Below are positions 15,229 to 23,405 of a stretch of 64,000 bases of DNA, piece after piece. Within the stretch, counting starts at the first letter, position 1. Every line of letters starts with the position of its first letter. The position numbers and the translations under genes were made by a program. The notes under the pieces are model-generated. The model had not been told where the DNA came from. It did no database searches and saw only the letters and a program-made list of their open reading frames with translations. The DNA is from Nocardia flavorosea NBRC 108225 (GTDB lineage Bacteria; Actinomycetota; Actinomycetes; Mycobacteriales; Mycobacteriaceae): assembly GCF_001613385.1 (NCBI RefSeq), contig NZ_BDCG01000025.1:1-64000 (forward strand). Direction: 5' to 3'.

Positions 15229-15690
15229 CAAATTGCCTTTCGGGAGCGTGCTTTTCGATGCTTGATGCCTGCCTGTCGTTGACAGGCGCGGCAGAAGCGT
15301 TTGCCTGATGGAGCCACGTACAGGTTGGCTCCGGAGTAGGGATGGCCCGCCGGGCACTGACTCTTGCGATGGTTGCCGAGGGAGCGCCGGTAGTTCTCGT
15401 CTCGGGTGACCGCTTCGAGGTGCCTGGGGTTGACGCACAGCCGGTTGCGGCACAGGTGGTCGATCTCCAATGCCCTCTGGGATGGGCCCGACGTAGTGCT
15501 CATAGGACCAGCGGTGCGCATAGACGCGGCCCGTCTGGTCGAGGGATGTTCGCCCGGCAAAGAAGTACCCGTACCCCGACTGGCTCGCGGTGCCCGCAGT
15601 CCACACGACGCATCCGTTTTCGCCCGGTTCGGTCTTTTCGACGAAGCGCTCCAGAGCTGGCCGCAGCACGTGGCCGACCTCGAAGACCAT
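15228..15690 (-). pseudogene. HNH endonuclease gene with a 1-nt frameshift
   Basis: Frame 1 starts at ATG 15690 and gives FVEKTEPGENGCVVWTAGTA, GYGYFFAG, YAHRWSYEHYVGPIPEG; the same protein continues only in another frame from about 15473: LEIDHLCRNRLCVNPRHLEA and CPAGHPYSGANLY, ending at 15228. Joined, these form a normal HNH homing-type endonuclease (about 153 aa) with H-N-H residues intact. One extra base in GAGGGCATTGGAG (near 15470-15476) breaks it. It could be a decayed gene or a sequencing error. Confidence 0.75.
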
Positions 15691-15692
15691 GG

Positions 15693-16433
15693 CTAGAACA
15701 CCAACCCGTGCTCGATGACCCGCTCGGTCACGGGAAGTCCCTCGACGCGCTCCATGTACAGGCGCGTCATCTCTGCGGCGTTGTCTTCGAACGCCTGCAA
15801 AGCCGCGATGATCGCTTCGAACCAGCGCGGGTCCGGGTACACCCGCTTCGTCCACATCGGCATCCCGCCGCAATATGAGATGTAGTCCAGCCACTGACGA
15901 CCCGACACGAGCAGCCCGCACTGCAACTGCGGCATGACCTCGGCCGGGGGCTGTCCGGCCAGGATGTGCGCGAGGTGGATTTTCGACTTCCGGGACTTGA
16001 TCTCGATCAATCCGTCGCCGTCGACGAGCCCGTCCGGTGAGTAGCCGATCCGGACACCTTCCAGTTCGCGGACCATGAAACCGGTTTCGTGGACGGGGGC
16101 GTAGTGCTGGCTGTAGATGTCTCGGGCGCGGGGTTCGTCTTCGATGCCACGGAACATGTCGTCGCTCATGAACGTCGGGTCGGTCCAGCCCGTGATGCGT
16201 TCGGCGACGAGCAGGGCGGTGAGTCCGCGGGATGTGTCGTTGTTGGCGGGTTTCAGCGTTTTCGCGGTGACGAGGTCGCCGATAACCGAGGCGGTGACGA
16301 GTCCGCGGCGTGCTGCCAACCATTCGTCCGAGCCCTGGACGAGGTCCGGGTAGACGGTGATGGGTGCTTCGAGCCATGCGCGGGTGTCTGGTGTGTGGGG
16401 CTCGACGAGCCGGAGCCTGTTTGGGGTGGTCAT
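15693..16433 (-). CDS. YqaJ/lambda-exonuclease-type recombination nuclease
   Basis: 246 aa. QGSDEWLAARRGLVTAS is the YqaJ signature; GYSPDGLVDGDGLIEIKSRK supplies the catalytic D...E-x-K of the PD-(D/E)xK fold; PQLQCGLLVSG follows. Degrades dsDNA 5'-3' to expose ssDNA for annealing. Start overlaps the membrane-protein stop (TGATG). Confidence 0.9.
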   Translation of the reverse strand: MTTPNRLRLVEPHTPDTRAWLEAPITVYPDLVQGSDEWLAARRGLVTASVIGDLVTAKTLKPANNDTSRGLTALLVAERITGWTDPTFMSDDMFRGIEDEPRARDIYSQHYAPVHETGFMVRELEGVRIGYSPDGLVDGDGLIEIKSRKSKIHLAHILAGQPPAEVMPQLQCGLLVSGRQWLDYISYCGGMPMWTKRVYPDPRWFEAIIAALQAFEDNAAEMTRLYMERVEGLPVTERVIEHGLVF

Positions 16434-16588
16434 CAGTTGCTCCAGAGGGTGCTTGACCAGTCGAGGAGGTAGGCGATGGCGCCGAAGAACACGCCGGTCG
16501 CGATGCAGAACAGGGCGGCGATTGCGTTGTCGGCGAGGGCGCGGAGCCTGGATGGTTTGGGGGGTGCCGTATTGTTGGTGGTGGACAT
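16433..16588 (-). CDS. Small single-pass membrane protein
   Basis: 51 aa from ATG at 16588 (AAAGGCCGTGGC upstream). One hydrophobic helix, ALFCIATGVFFGAIAYLL, near the C-terminus. Coupled to the exonuclease gene. Function unknown. Confidence 0.6.
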   Translation of the reverse strand: MSTTNNTAPPKPSRLRALADNAIAALFCIATGVFFGAIAYLLDWSSTLWSN

Positions 16589-16678
16589 GCCACGGCCTTT
16601 CGGTTCGGTTTGGTGCGTGGGTGTCTGGCCCGTCTCCAATGCCAGTTGGGGGCGGGCATTTTCGTTTAGGGGGCTCGC

Positions 16679-16900
16679 CTAGCTGGTGGTGAAGTAGACG
16701 TTCAACAGTTCGCCGGGGAAGGCGCGTTGGAAGCCTGCGACGAATCGGTGTCCGGGGTCGGCGTGGCCGTTGAGGATTCGGCTCAGGGTGGCGCGGTTGA
16801 CGCCGAGGTGTTGGGCCATGCCGGTTTTGGAGGTGATGCCTCGACGGTGCATGAGCTGGGTGAATGGTTCGGGGCGGAGTTTGAGGACGGGTCGAGACAT
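16679..16900 (-). CDS. Cro-like HTH regulator
   Basis: 73 aa from ATG at 16900 (GAAAGG 12 nt upstream). TSKTGMAQHLGVNRATLSRI is an XRE-type HTH. First gene of the leftward early operon and divergent from the repressor gene across a 258-bp control region, the position of Cro in lambdoid and many actinophage immunity regions. Role as lytic switch protein is inferred from position. Confidence 0.8.
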   Translation of the reverse strand: MSRPVLKLRPEPFTQLMHRRGITSKTGMAQHLGVNRATLSRILNGHADPGHRFVAGFQRAFPGELLNVYFTTS

Positions 16901-16918
16901 GAGGGGTGTTTACCTTTC

Positions 16919-16940
16919 GGTGTAGTGGCTGTTCTACACC
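16919..16940. promoter_or_regulatory. Operator-like palindrome, site 1
   Basis: GGTGTAG-(tggctgtt)-CTACACC, a perfect 7-bp inverted repeat spanning 22 bp, just downstream of the early promoter -10. A second palindrome TACAC-N4-GTGTA overlaps the -10. Probable binding site of the phage repressor or Cro. Confidence 0.65.
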
Positions 16941-16942
16941 CT

Positions 16943-16971
16943 AGTGTAAACACGGACGCAGGTTACGTCAA
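16943..16971 (-). promoter_or_regulatory. Early leftward promoter
   Basis: On the minus strand TTGACG (16971-16966), 17-nt spacer, TACACT (16948-16943). Start of transcription near 16936, about 36 nt before the Cro-like ATG. Good SigA-type promoter overlapped by operator sequences. Confidence 0.75.
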
Positions 16972-17088
16972 CGCGACGGTGCCAGTACGGATGTACGGGT
17001 TGAAATGTGAATGTCTCAGATGCGCCGTGACCTGCGCGTTTTGTCCGTATCGGATGCGTAAATGTGACGGCCGGTACGAGTCAAACTG

Positions 17089-17117
17089 TTGGAACTAACA
17101 AGTGGTTGATCTACTAT
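17089..17117 (+). promoter_or_regulatory. Repressor promoter
   Basis: TTGGAA (17089-17094), 17-nt spacer, TACTAT (17112-17117), followed 41 nt later by the GTG of the repressor gene. Divergent from the early leftward promoter. Confidence 0.6.
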
Positions 17118-17158
17118 CGTGAAGTCAACCCTCTATACCCCTACCGGAAGGCCGCGCA

Positions 17159-17620
17159 GTGAGCGACACCGACAACGACAGCAGCCCCCCGGCCTCCTAC
17201 AGCTGGATCGACTACGTCAACTCCCTCTGCCACATACACCACCTCACCCTCCACCAATTCACACAGAGAATCGGCGCCAGCGCCTCCGTCAGCACCAAAT
17301 GGAAAGAAGGCGGCACCGTCCGCGCCGGCACCGCCCTCACCATCGCCCGCGAGTTCAACATCCCCTACCAGGAGGTGCTGATCGCGGCGGAACTGGCCGA
17401 ACCCTCGGACTTCGACTACAAGGGCAGTTCGCAAGTCCTCCAGCTCGCGGCACTGCCGAACGACACACTCATCGAGATCTTGAAAGAGCGGTTGATCCCC
17501 GACGAGGAACGCGACCCCACCCTTGCCAAGCCCGCCCCTAAGTCCGGTGATCTGCGGCGCCGGCGGATACCTGTAGAGGAGCCGCCCCGGGTTGCGCGTC
17601 GTCGCACCAACGGGAAATAG
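17159..17620 (+). CDS. Immunity repressor (HTH, CI-like)
   Basis: 153 aa from GTG at 17159 (GGAAGG 6 nt upstream). Residues 30-75 form an HTH (LTLHQFTQRIGASASVSTKW, TALTIAREFNIPYQEVLI). No peptidase or dimerisation domain as in lambda CI; the C-terminus is Arg/Pro-rich. Divergent from the Cro-like gene and beside xis-int, so it most likely maintains lysogeny. A distinct HTH role cannot be excluded. Confidence 0.75.
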   Translation: MSDTDNDSSPPASYSWIDYVNSLCHIHHLTLHQFTQRIGASASVSTKWKEGGTVRAGTALTIAREFNIPYQEVLIAAELAEPSDFDYKGSSQVLQLAALPNDTLIEILKERLIPDEERDPTLAKPAPKSGDLRRRRIPVEEPPRVARRRTNGK

Positions 17621-17626
17621 CGGAAA

Positions 17627-17657
17627 CGTGGCCGCTCCCCCACCGGGACCGGCCACG
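17627..17657 (+). terminator. Hairpin after repressor gene
   Basis: CGTGGCCG (17627-17634) pairs with CGGCCACG (17650-17657) just after the repressor stop. No clear T-tract follows, so termination is uncertain. Confidence 0.35.
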
Positions 17658-17685
17658 ACACCTAATCTGTCTTCTATGCGGCGGC

Positions 17686-18087
17686 TTACGCTGCCGTATC
17701 GCCCTGCACGGGCTGTTGCTGCCATTCCGTGCGCTTCCTCAAGTCGTCGGCGCTGGACTCGATGCACATTGCGTACTCCCAATAGTCCCCGCGGTCGCCG
17801 TCTGTGCGCAACGTCCACCCCGTCTCATGTGAGGGCTTCCGGTAGGACGCTTCGAATCCTGCGCCGCGCAGTACTTCGAGGTCGCGGGCGTCTATGCCGA
17901 TGTAGGGCCACAGTTCGATAACGCCGCCGGAGACGGTGACGCGGCCGATTTCCCGCCAGATGTCGCCGAGGTCGTCGGTTGAGTGCGTCCAGGGTTCGCT
18001 GGTGGTTCGGGTGATGACACCGACGCGGGACAAGTCGACCGAAGCGGGGATCCGGCTGGCGTGGAACCGGTGATAGGAGTGGGGCAT
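17686..18087 (-). CDS. Hypothetical protein (immunity-region accessory)
   Basis: 133 aa from ATG at 18087 (MPHSYHRFHASRIPASVDLS). Beta-rich front half with DIWREIGRVTVSGGVIELWP; acidic C-terminus. Lies alone on the minus strand between the repressor and xis, a usual place for genes expressed from prophage. No family recognised. Confidence 0.6.
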   Translation of the reverse strand: MPHSYHRFHASRIPASVDLSRVGVITRTTSEPWTHSTDDLGDIWREIGRVTVSGGVIELWPYIGIDARDLEVLRGAGFEASYRKPSHETGWTLRTDGDRGDYWEYAMCIESSADDLRKRTEWQQQPVQGDTAA

Positions 18088-18220
18088 GGTGTTCCTAATT
18101 GTGTCTATGGTCGTGCCCCCGGCCCCCGGTGGCATGTATTCAGGTTTTCCGGCATTCCCGGCCCTACCACCCGGCCGTAATGTCGTGTCGCGCTTCAGTC
18201 CCCGACTGTTTGGTGTAGAC

Positions 18221-18257
18221 CGGTACCCGTCGGCGGAGTGTTTGCCGACGGGTACCG
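18221..18257. repeat. 14-bp perfect inverted repeat
   Basis: CGGTACCCGTCGGC (18221-18234) and GCCGACGGGTACCG (18244-18257) with a 9-nt loop. It lies in a 445-bp gap (18088-18532) that also holds an AT-rich stretch (about 18288-18330). No T-tract on either side; could be a terminator-like barrier or a protein site. Confidence 0.6.
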
Positions 18258-18495
18258 AGTTGCTCAGAGCGTACCGCTTGGCATGAATACTTTTTATAAC
18301 AATCCTCTAAATCCTGCAATTATGTTGCCGCAGGTTGAGAGGGGTGAAAAGTGTCGGGTGACCGAACTTTTCGGGTTCGAGCAAGAGGGAACAGAGGCCC
18401 GGCGGGTGGCTGATAGTCCGCGGGGGATCTGATTGCGAATCGGTAGCTATATGGGCTGTGTTACACACCTGCCACGCCGCGCATGATTACGCTAT

Positions 18496-18517
18496 CGTGT
18501 AGTTACTACACTACACG
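18496..18517. promoter_or_regulatory. Operator-like palindrome, site 2 (xis promoter)
   Basis: CGTGTAG-(ttactaca)-CTACACG, same 7-8-7 architecture as the immunity operator at 16919. It lies 16 nt before the excisionase ATG and includes a TACACT (18507-18512) that could be a -10. Confidence 0.65.
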
Positions 18518-18532
18518 AAAGCTGAGGCAGCG

Positions 18533-18724
18533 ATGATCGACACCGCCGAAGATTGGATGACCCGCCGAGAGGTTGCCGGATACCTGCGCGTCAGCCAAGG
18601 CACCCTCGCGAACTGGGCGACGCAACGCAAGGGCCCCAAGTTCGTTCGCCTCGGCGGCGGCAAAGTCCTATACAACCGCGCCGCCGTCAACGACTACCTG
18701 AACAGCCTCCAGACAGCAGCCTGA
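18533..18724 (+). CDS. xis: Excisionase / MerR-like recombination directionality factor
   Basis: 63 aa. DWMTRREVAGYLRVSQGTLA and NWATQRKGPKFVRLGGGKVL form the winged-helix (AlpA/MerR-like) fold typical of phage Xis. Immediately upstream of int (4-nt gap) in one transcript. It should bind attP/attR DNA to favour excision. Confidence 0.85.
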   Translation: MIDTAEDWMTRREVAGYLRVSQGTLANWATQRKGPKFVRLGGGKVLYNRAAVNDYLNSLQTAA

Positions 18725-18728
18725 CCTC

Positions 18729-20084
18729 ATGCCGAAGCAAGAACTCGCCCTCGGAGAGTTGGGCGACATCAGCTACACCGCCATACGCAAGGGCGGCAAG
18801 ATCACTGGATACCGGGCGCGCGCACGATGGCGCCGCCCCACCGACGGCGAGATCCTGCCGAAGGAACGATCCGGGAAAAGCAAGGGCGCCGCGAAGACCG
18901 CCTTGAAGAAGTACGTCACCGAGTTGAACGAGTACGCGGCCGGCGGCAGCGAGACCATCACACGGGATACGAAGATCCCGGTGTTGGCGGACCTGTGGCT
19001 GGCTGAGTGCGAGTTGGATGAGGGCATGGATGATGCGTCGGTGGAGCGGTATCGGGAGGAGATCGAGCCGACGGAGATGCGGTACCGGAAGGACGGCAGC
19101 CCGGACCGCAGGGTGAAGCCGGATGCGTTGAAGATCAAGACGGCGTTCGCGAACATATCGGTGTGGGAGTTGAACACGCCCCGCTATGACCGGCATGAGA
19201 AGGCGATCCTGGCGACGGGTGCGAAGCAGAAGGCGCGGTTTCATCGGATCATCGTGTCCGGGATGATGGATCTCGCGGTCCGGCATGGGGCCATCAAGCC
19301 GGGGGATCATCCGGTGCGGAGTTTGAAGGCGATTCGCCGGGAGCGGAAGAATCCGCGGGCTCTGGAGCAAGGGCAACTGTCGGAGTTGCGGGCGCAGTTG
19401 CGTGCGTGGTTGCGGGGTGAGGCGATCGAGGGCACGGAGGCGTATACGCATGGTCCTGCGCGTGACCCGGATGTGGTTCGGATCGGTGATCTGATGTTGG
19501 CGACGGGTGCCCGTCCTGGGGAGGTTCTAGGCTTCCGGAAGTGTGATATTCATCTCCCTGCCAGTCCGGGTGACCCGTGGCTGGTGGATGTGTTCGGGAC
19601 GGTGAAGCCGGACAGGAACGGGAAGCTGAACCGGGTTCCGCATACGAAGACCGGTGAGGACGGTAAGCGGACGGTGATCTTGCCGAAGTTCGGGGTGGCG
19701 GTGCTCGCGGAGATGGGCGCTTATGAGTGGGAGCCGGGTGATGAGTCGCCGGTGTTTCCGTCTCGGGCTGGCACTTGGCGGTGGCCTGCGAATTTTCGGC
19801 GGTCGTGGCGTGAGGCGCGGGGTTCGAAGTTCGCGTGGGTGGAGCCGAAGACGTTCCGGAAGACTGTGGCGACTGTCATAGCTGACGAGTACGGGCATGA
19901 GCGGGCTGGGGCTCAGTTGGGGCACACTCCGGGCTCGAAGGTGACCCAACTCAGTTACATCCAGCGCGCCTTGCTTGTGGCGGACTCCACTCCGGCCTTG
20001 GATAGGTTCTCGGAGATACCGGCCGTGACGGAGGAGGTGGAGGTTCTGGATATGGGCGAGTCCGACGGGGAAACTGTGGGATAA
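18729..20084 (+). CDS. int: Tyrosine site-specific integrase
   Basis: 451 aa. N-terminal arm-binding region (residues 1-70), core-binding domain (about 85-210), and catalytic domain with ATGARPGEVLGF (Arg I), HTKTGEDGKRTVIL (beta-hairpin Lys), PKTFRKTVAT (box II Arg; His replaced by Thr-Phe context), LGHTPGSKVTQLSYIQR (His...Tyr nucleophile near residue 417). Integrates phage DNA into the host tRNA-Lys gene; attP core lies 65 bp downstream. Confidence 0.93.
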   Translation: MPKQELALGELGDISYTAIRKGGKITGYRARARWRRPTDGEILPKERSGKSKGAAKTALKKYVTELNEYAAGGSETITRDTKIPVLADLWLAECELDEGMDDASVERYREEIEPTEMRYRKDGSPDRRVKPDALKIKTAFANISVWELNTPRYDRHEKAILATGAKQKARFHRIIVSGMMDLAVRHGAIKPGDHPVRSLKAIRRERKNPRALEQGQLSELRAQLRAWLRGEAIEGTEAYTHGPARDPDVVRIGDLMLATGARPGEVLGFRKCDIHLPASPGDPWLVDVFGTVKPDRNGKLNRVPHTKTGEDGKRTVILPKFGVAVLAEMGAYEWEPGDESPVFPSRAGTWRWPANFRRSWREARGSKFAWVEPKTFRKTVATVIADEYGHERAGAQLGHTPGSKVTQLSYIQRALLVADSTPALDRFSEIPAVTEEVEVLDMGESDGETVG

Positions 20085-20093
20085 CCGTGGGAT
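20072..20093 (+). repeat. Arm-type integrase repeats, left pair
   Basis: Two tandem 11-bp repeats AACTGTGGGAT and AACCGTGGGAT, overlapping the int stop. The same repeat pair occurs on the other side of the attP core at 20305-20326. Confidence 0.6.
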
Positions 20094-20149
20094 GCGTCGA
20101 GTCCTGGCCGTTACCGCGTGGTGGCGGAGTGGCGTTGACCTGGTGTTTA

Positions 20150-20186
20150 TGGTGCGCCATCAGGGACTCGAACCCCGAACCCGCTG
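20150..20186 (-). other. attP: attP core: 3' end of a tRNA-Lys gene
   Basis: On the minus strand this 37-bp block reads as the 3' end of a tRNA: anticodon-stem end CAGCGGG, T-arm GGGGTTCGAGTCCC, acceptor strand ATGGCGC and terminal ACCA. It is most like actinobacterial tRNA-Lys. No 5' half is present, so it is not a tRNA gene. Such tRNA 3' ends form the identity core shared by attP and attB. Confidence 0.85.
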
Positions 20187-20304
20187 TTCTCGGGTCGCGG
20201 GTAACGGTGAATCATTGTCGTTCATGCTGAATCATGTCTACCTGCCGGTTTGCCCGATTGAGTGAACAAGCGTGAACCATCGTGAACCCACGTTATCGAA
20301 CTCA

Positions 20305-20326
20305 AACCGTGGGGGAACCGTGGGAG
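20305..20326 (+). repeat. Arm-type integrase repeats, right pair
   Basis: Tandem AACCGTGGGGG and AACCGTGGGAG, same orientation and spacing (11 bp) as the pair at 20072-20093. Other short repeats (TGAATCAT, GTGAACC) lie between the core and this pair. Confidence 0.6.
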
Positions 20327-20370
20327 AACGTCAAATCCCCACACTCCCAGACAACCACCCCAGACACACG

Positions 20371-20404
20371 AAAAGCTGCCCCTGAACCAAGGCTCAGGGG
20401 CAGC
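20371..20404 (-). terminator. Late-operon terminator
   Basis: On the minus strand GCTGCCCCTGA (20404-20394), 8-nt loop, TCAGGGGCAGC (20385-20375), then TTTT. Eleven-bp perfect stem, 22 nt after the last tail gene. It ends the 31-kb late operon before attP. Confidence 0.92.
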
Positions 20405-20426
20405 ACCCGCGGAGGACTCCACACTT

Positions 20427-21374
20427 CTAAGGTTTCGTCACCCGGACATAACTAGCAGAATCATTGGCCGAACTGATCATCCCGGACTGACTTGCCTGGG
20501 CCGTCACACGAACCAGCGACCCCGCCTCCACAGTCACGCCAGAAACCGACGCATTAACAATCGTCCCGGAACCACTGGACACGGTCACGGCCCCACTGGA
20601 CGCGACCTCCACACCATCCAGAAGAATCCTCAAAATAATCGTCCTACCACCAAGGGAGGCCGTGAACCTGATGGACGCGCTCAGGACCACTCCCTCACCA
20701 GCGGACTGCACCACCAGATCACTGCCGGACAACGACGACCCCGGATAGTTATCTGTATCGGGCGCCCACCCAGTGATCTGGGCCGGTGACGTACCGAATG
20801 ACGACCCAGACCCGGACCTGAACATCCCGGACGGCGCGAACGTCTGAATCTCCACCGACGCCGTACCCTCCGATGTCGCGACCGGAGACAGCAGCCCGAC
20901 CATCGTCGCCGACGCAGAAGTCGAGCCCTCCGAGTCTGCCGACGCGTCAATACCGAACTCGACCGCCGCAGTGCCCTCAGCCGACGCATCCACCGGCAAC
21001 AGGGCCGCGACATCCGCTGATGCTGTGCCCTCACTGTCGGTCGTGACCGTGAGGCCTTTAGCATCCGTCACTTCAGCAGTGGCGGTGCCCTCACCGTCGG
21101 CGTCGACCGTCAAGTAGCGGACCGCAGCCAACCCCACGCTCGCGTCACCGGTACTGGTGGCGTCGGAGTAGATGTGGGTGTACCCGAGAACCGAAGCGGA
21201 TGCTGTGCCCTCAGAGTCGGTGTCGACGAAAATCCGGGGCGGGATGTAGGGGATGACGCCCTTCGGGAGAACCGTTCGGGACGCCCGCGGCAACAATGCC
21301 TGAGCTTCGGTGCCTCCGGGGAGTGGGGCGCGCCACCGTGTAGCCCCGGGCAGTGATGCTGTAGTGGTGCCCAC
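20427..21374 (-). CDS. Tail fibre / minor tail protein with repeats
   Basis: 315 aa, GTG at 21374. Residues 48-180 hold about seven imperfect repeats of the form D-x-x-x-EGTASA-x-V (DSEGTASASV, DGEGTATAEV, DSEGTASADV, SEGTASVEI), spaced about 20 residues, likely a beta-structured stalk. The C-terminal 130 residues look like a beta-sandwich tip. Last gene of the late operon; probably a host-contact appendage. Confidence 0.75.
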   Translation of the reverse strand: MGTTTASLPGATRWRAPLPGGTEAQALLPRASRTVLPKGVIPYIPPRIFVDTDSEGTASASVLGYTHIYSDATSTGDASVGLAAVRYLTVDADGEGTATAEVTDAKGLTVTTDSEGTASADVAALLPVDASAEGTAAVEFGIDASADSEGSTSASATMVGLLSPVATSEGTASVEIQTFAPSGMFRSGSGSSFGTSPAQITGWAPDTDNYPGSSLSGSDLVVQSAGEGVVLSASIRFTASLGGRTIILRILLDGVEVASSGAVTVSSGSGTIVNASVSGVTVEAGSLVRVTAQASQSGMISSANDSASYVRVTKP

Positions 21375-21383
21375 CCCAACCCC

Positions 21384-21746
21384 CTATGTTTGCGTGTACC
21401 GGGGCGTGACCCGCAGCTTGCCCGCAGCGGACTCGAACGTGATATCGGCCGAATCAACCCAGTCGACGAGGTCGCCCTCACTGTCGAGGTAGCCGACGTG
21501 GGTTACCTCCGTGCCCATCGGCACATCGAATTCGACTTCGTCACCGACCGCAGTCGCCACGGTGCCGTTGTCGGTCGCGCCATCCCACGATGCAGTCTTG
21601 CGGGCATACGCGGGAGACCCGCCCGTCACCTCGTTCGCGGGTGTCGGCCCGGATCCGGGGCTACCGGTGTGCAGGGACAGGGATACGACACGGGCCGCGT
21701 AGTCGTCTGCCTGAGCGATACGCGTTGCAGCGATTTTGATAGCCAT
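21384..21746 (-). CDS. Minor tail protein
   Basis: 120 aa from ATG at 21746 (MAIKIAATRIAQADDYAARV). Contains LHTGSPGSGPTPANEVTGGS and the YARK-type continuation typical of small actinophage fibre-associated proteins with a beta-sandwich. Adjacent to the tail fibre. Confidence 0.65.
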   Translation of the reverse strand: MAIKIAATRIAQADDYAARVVSLSLHTGSPGSGPTPANEVTGGSPAYARKTASWDGATDNGTVATAVGDEVEFDVPMGTEVTHVGYLDSEGDLVDWVDSADITFESAAGKLRVTPRYTQT

Positions 21747-21803
21747 GTTCACCACCGAGTGATAAAGAAAGTGAGAAAGAACCGAGAAAGAAAGCGATAA
21801 AGA

Positions 21804-22115
21804 TCAGCCCTGGCGGGCGACTGGGCCCGCGTACCAGCAGTAGTCCGAGCCGTCCGAATAGTGGACGTACACACGGAATCTGGCTGGAATGTTGATCGTG
21901 TCCGCGACCGCTTTATCTACTTCCCAGCGGGCAATGTCCTCGTCGACCGTCGCGTCCCACGTCGCAACCACACTGCCGGCCTGGTCGTAAATGATCAGTT
22001 CGACAGTGGTAGTTGGCGGGAACTCGACCCCCAAGGGCGGGCCGATTTCGTGAATGAAGTCTTGCCCATAAACCAGGACGATCGTCTCCGGGATGGGGTC
22101 ATTACCAAGGGACAT
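21804..22115 (-). CDS. LtfC-like minor tail protein
   Basis: 103 aa from ATG at 22115 (AAGGCG upstream). ETIVLVYGQDFIHEI, TTVELIIYDQAGSVVATWDA and the C-terminal YVHYSDGSDYCWYAGPV fit the LtfC/p132/Gp6 beta-sandwich domain of actinophage tail tips. Confidence 0.7.
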   Translation of the reverse strand: MSLGNDPIPETIVLVYGQDFIHEIGPPLGVEFPPTTTVELIIYDQAGSVVATWDATVDEDIARWEVDKAVADTINIPARFRVYVHYSDGSDYCWYAGPVARQG

Positions 22116-22145
22116 ATTCGCCTCGCCTTGCAGAATTAGAGAGAA

Positions 22146-23405
22146 TCAGCCGAGACCCGAGAAGATCCTGACATCGTTCCAAGAATGGGAATTGCCGGAG
22201 CTACCGCGACCGACCCGAAGCCCTGCATAATTGTTCGCCGCAGGAACCACACCATGCATCCAGCCAACACATAGCTGCGGGACATCATTGATTTCGATCC
22301 AGCCGATACCGTTATATATCGAGAACGCCACCCGGTCACCGGACTTCACAGTCAAACCGAAGCTCTCCGGGAGATCCTGCATCATCGTGAACGAAGCTGT
22401 CGCGATGTTCCCCGACCAGTTAGACACCCACAATTTGTTGCCGAAAATATTCGCGGCAAGCCCCTGGTCTGCGGCCGTGTTCGTGGCAAGAATCAACGCG
22501 CTCGCGGCACCATTGTTCGGTCCGATATTCCCGCCAACAGTCGCCTCGATACGCTGACGCCCCGACAGGTTACCGGTATCCCGCAGCAGCCCCTGCCAGT
22601 TCCCTTCCGTCGTAGCAGTGGTGGACCAGGAATCCGCAACTACGGCAGCATCCGCCCCGTACTGGACCCAGCCATTCACGCCATTCTGGTTACCGCTCCG
22701 ACCATTGAAATCGTCGTAGAAATCCTGCTGCCACACAGTCTTCGGCGGAATCGACGGCGGACGATCATAGTGGTACAACTTCCGGATCCACGTATCACAC
22801 AAGGCCGCATTAACAAAACGAAGGCAACGCCGACCCGGCCCCAACCGGAACGCTGGACGGATCATCTGCGAACCCACATAGGTACCATTCATCCAAATAC
22901 GGATCCACTTATCGTCCTCGCACCAAATCTGCACAGTATGCCATTGCCCGAAGAACGAAGCCGGAGCACTCCAGTAGCTAAGATTGTCGTCCGCCGACAT
23001 CATGCTATAGAAATGCACAAGCTGAAATACGTGACCGCTATACACCAATGGTGCATTCATCAACCGGACACCGACACAATTCTGGAATGCCCCACCGATC
23101 GTGGTCCAAGAGTCGGTAAAATATATAGCGAAACTCTGAACCACCAAGCCTTCAACGGGGAAGTACACCTCCAGCTCGACACCCCAGTTCGGGGTAAACG
23201 GTTGATACGCATACGACTCGCCGCCGCCAGTGACAGTCGCCACATTCGACGGGATATGCAGCGTGTCATCCTCCGTGATGTCCGCTGTCGTACCGTCCCC
23301 GAGATGCCTCCAAGGAAGCTGAATCGAGCCCGTCGTATACGACGTGAAATCATCAAACCAGCCCGCCCACGCAAGGGGCAGGTTCCGGCGCATCAGAAAA
23401 CTCAT
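22146..23405 (-). CDS. Minor tail protein with two lectin-like domains
   Basis: 419 aa, ATG at 23405 overlapping the previous stop. Both halves look like concanavalin-type jelly rolls: residues 15-210 (WFDDFTSYTTGSIQLPWRHL ...) and 225-419 (DDFNGRSGNQNGVNGW ... GVVPAANNYAGLRVGRG). This fold is common in actinophage minor tail proteins that contact cell-wall glycans. Specific ligand unknown. Confidence 0.72.
   Translation of the reverse strand: MSFLMRRNLPLAWAGWFDDFTSYTTGSIQLPWRHLGDGTTADITEDDTLHIPSNVATVTGGGESYAYQPFTPNWGVELEVYFPVEGLVVQSFAIYFTDSWTTIGGAFQNCVGVRLMNAPLVYSGHVFQLVHFYSMMSADDNLSYWSAPASFFGQWHTVQIWCEDDKWIRIWMNGTYVGSQMIRPAFRLGPGRRCLRFVNAALCDTWIRKLYHYDRPPSIPPKTVWQQDFYDDFNGRSGNQNGVNGWVQYGADAAVVADSWSTTATTEGNWQGLLRDTGNLSGRQRIEATVGGNIGPNNGAASALILATNTAADQGLAANIFGNKLWVSNWSGNIATASFTMMQDLPESFGLTVKSGDRVAFSIYNGIGWIEINDVPQLCVGWMHGVVPAANNYAGLRVGRGSSGNSHSWNDVRIFSGLG

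Noticed and set aside
14590..16659. Single 689-aa minus-strand protein
   Set aside because: It joins a shadow of the exonuclease, the first half of the frameshifted HNH gene and the 212-aa gene. RBS and neighbour overlaps support separate genes.
20150..20186. A functional tRNA gene
   Set aside because: Only the 3' half (T-arm, acceptor strand, CCA) is present; no anticodon or D-arm, so it is the attP core.
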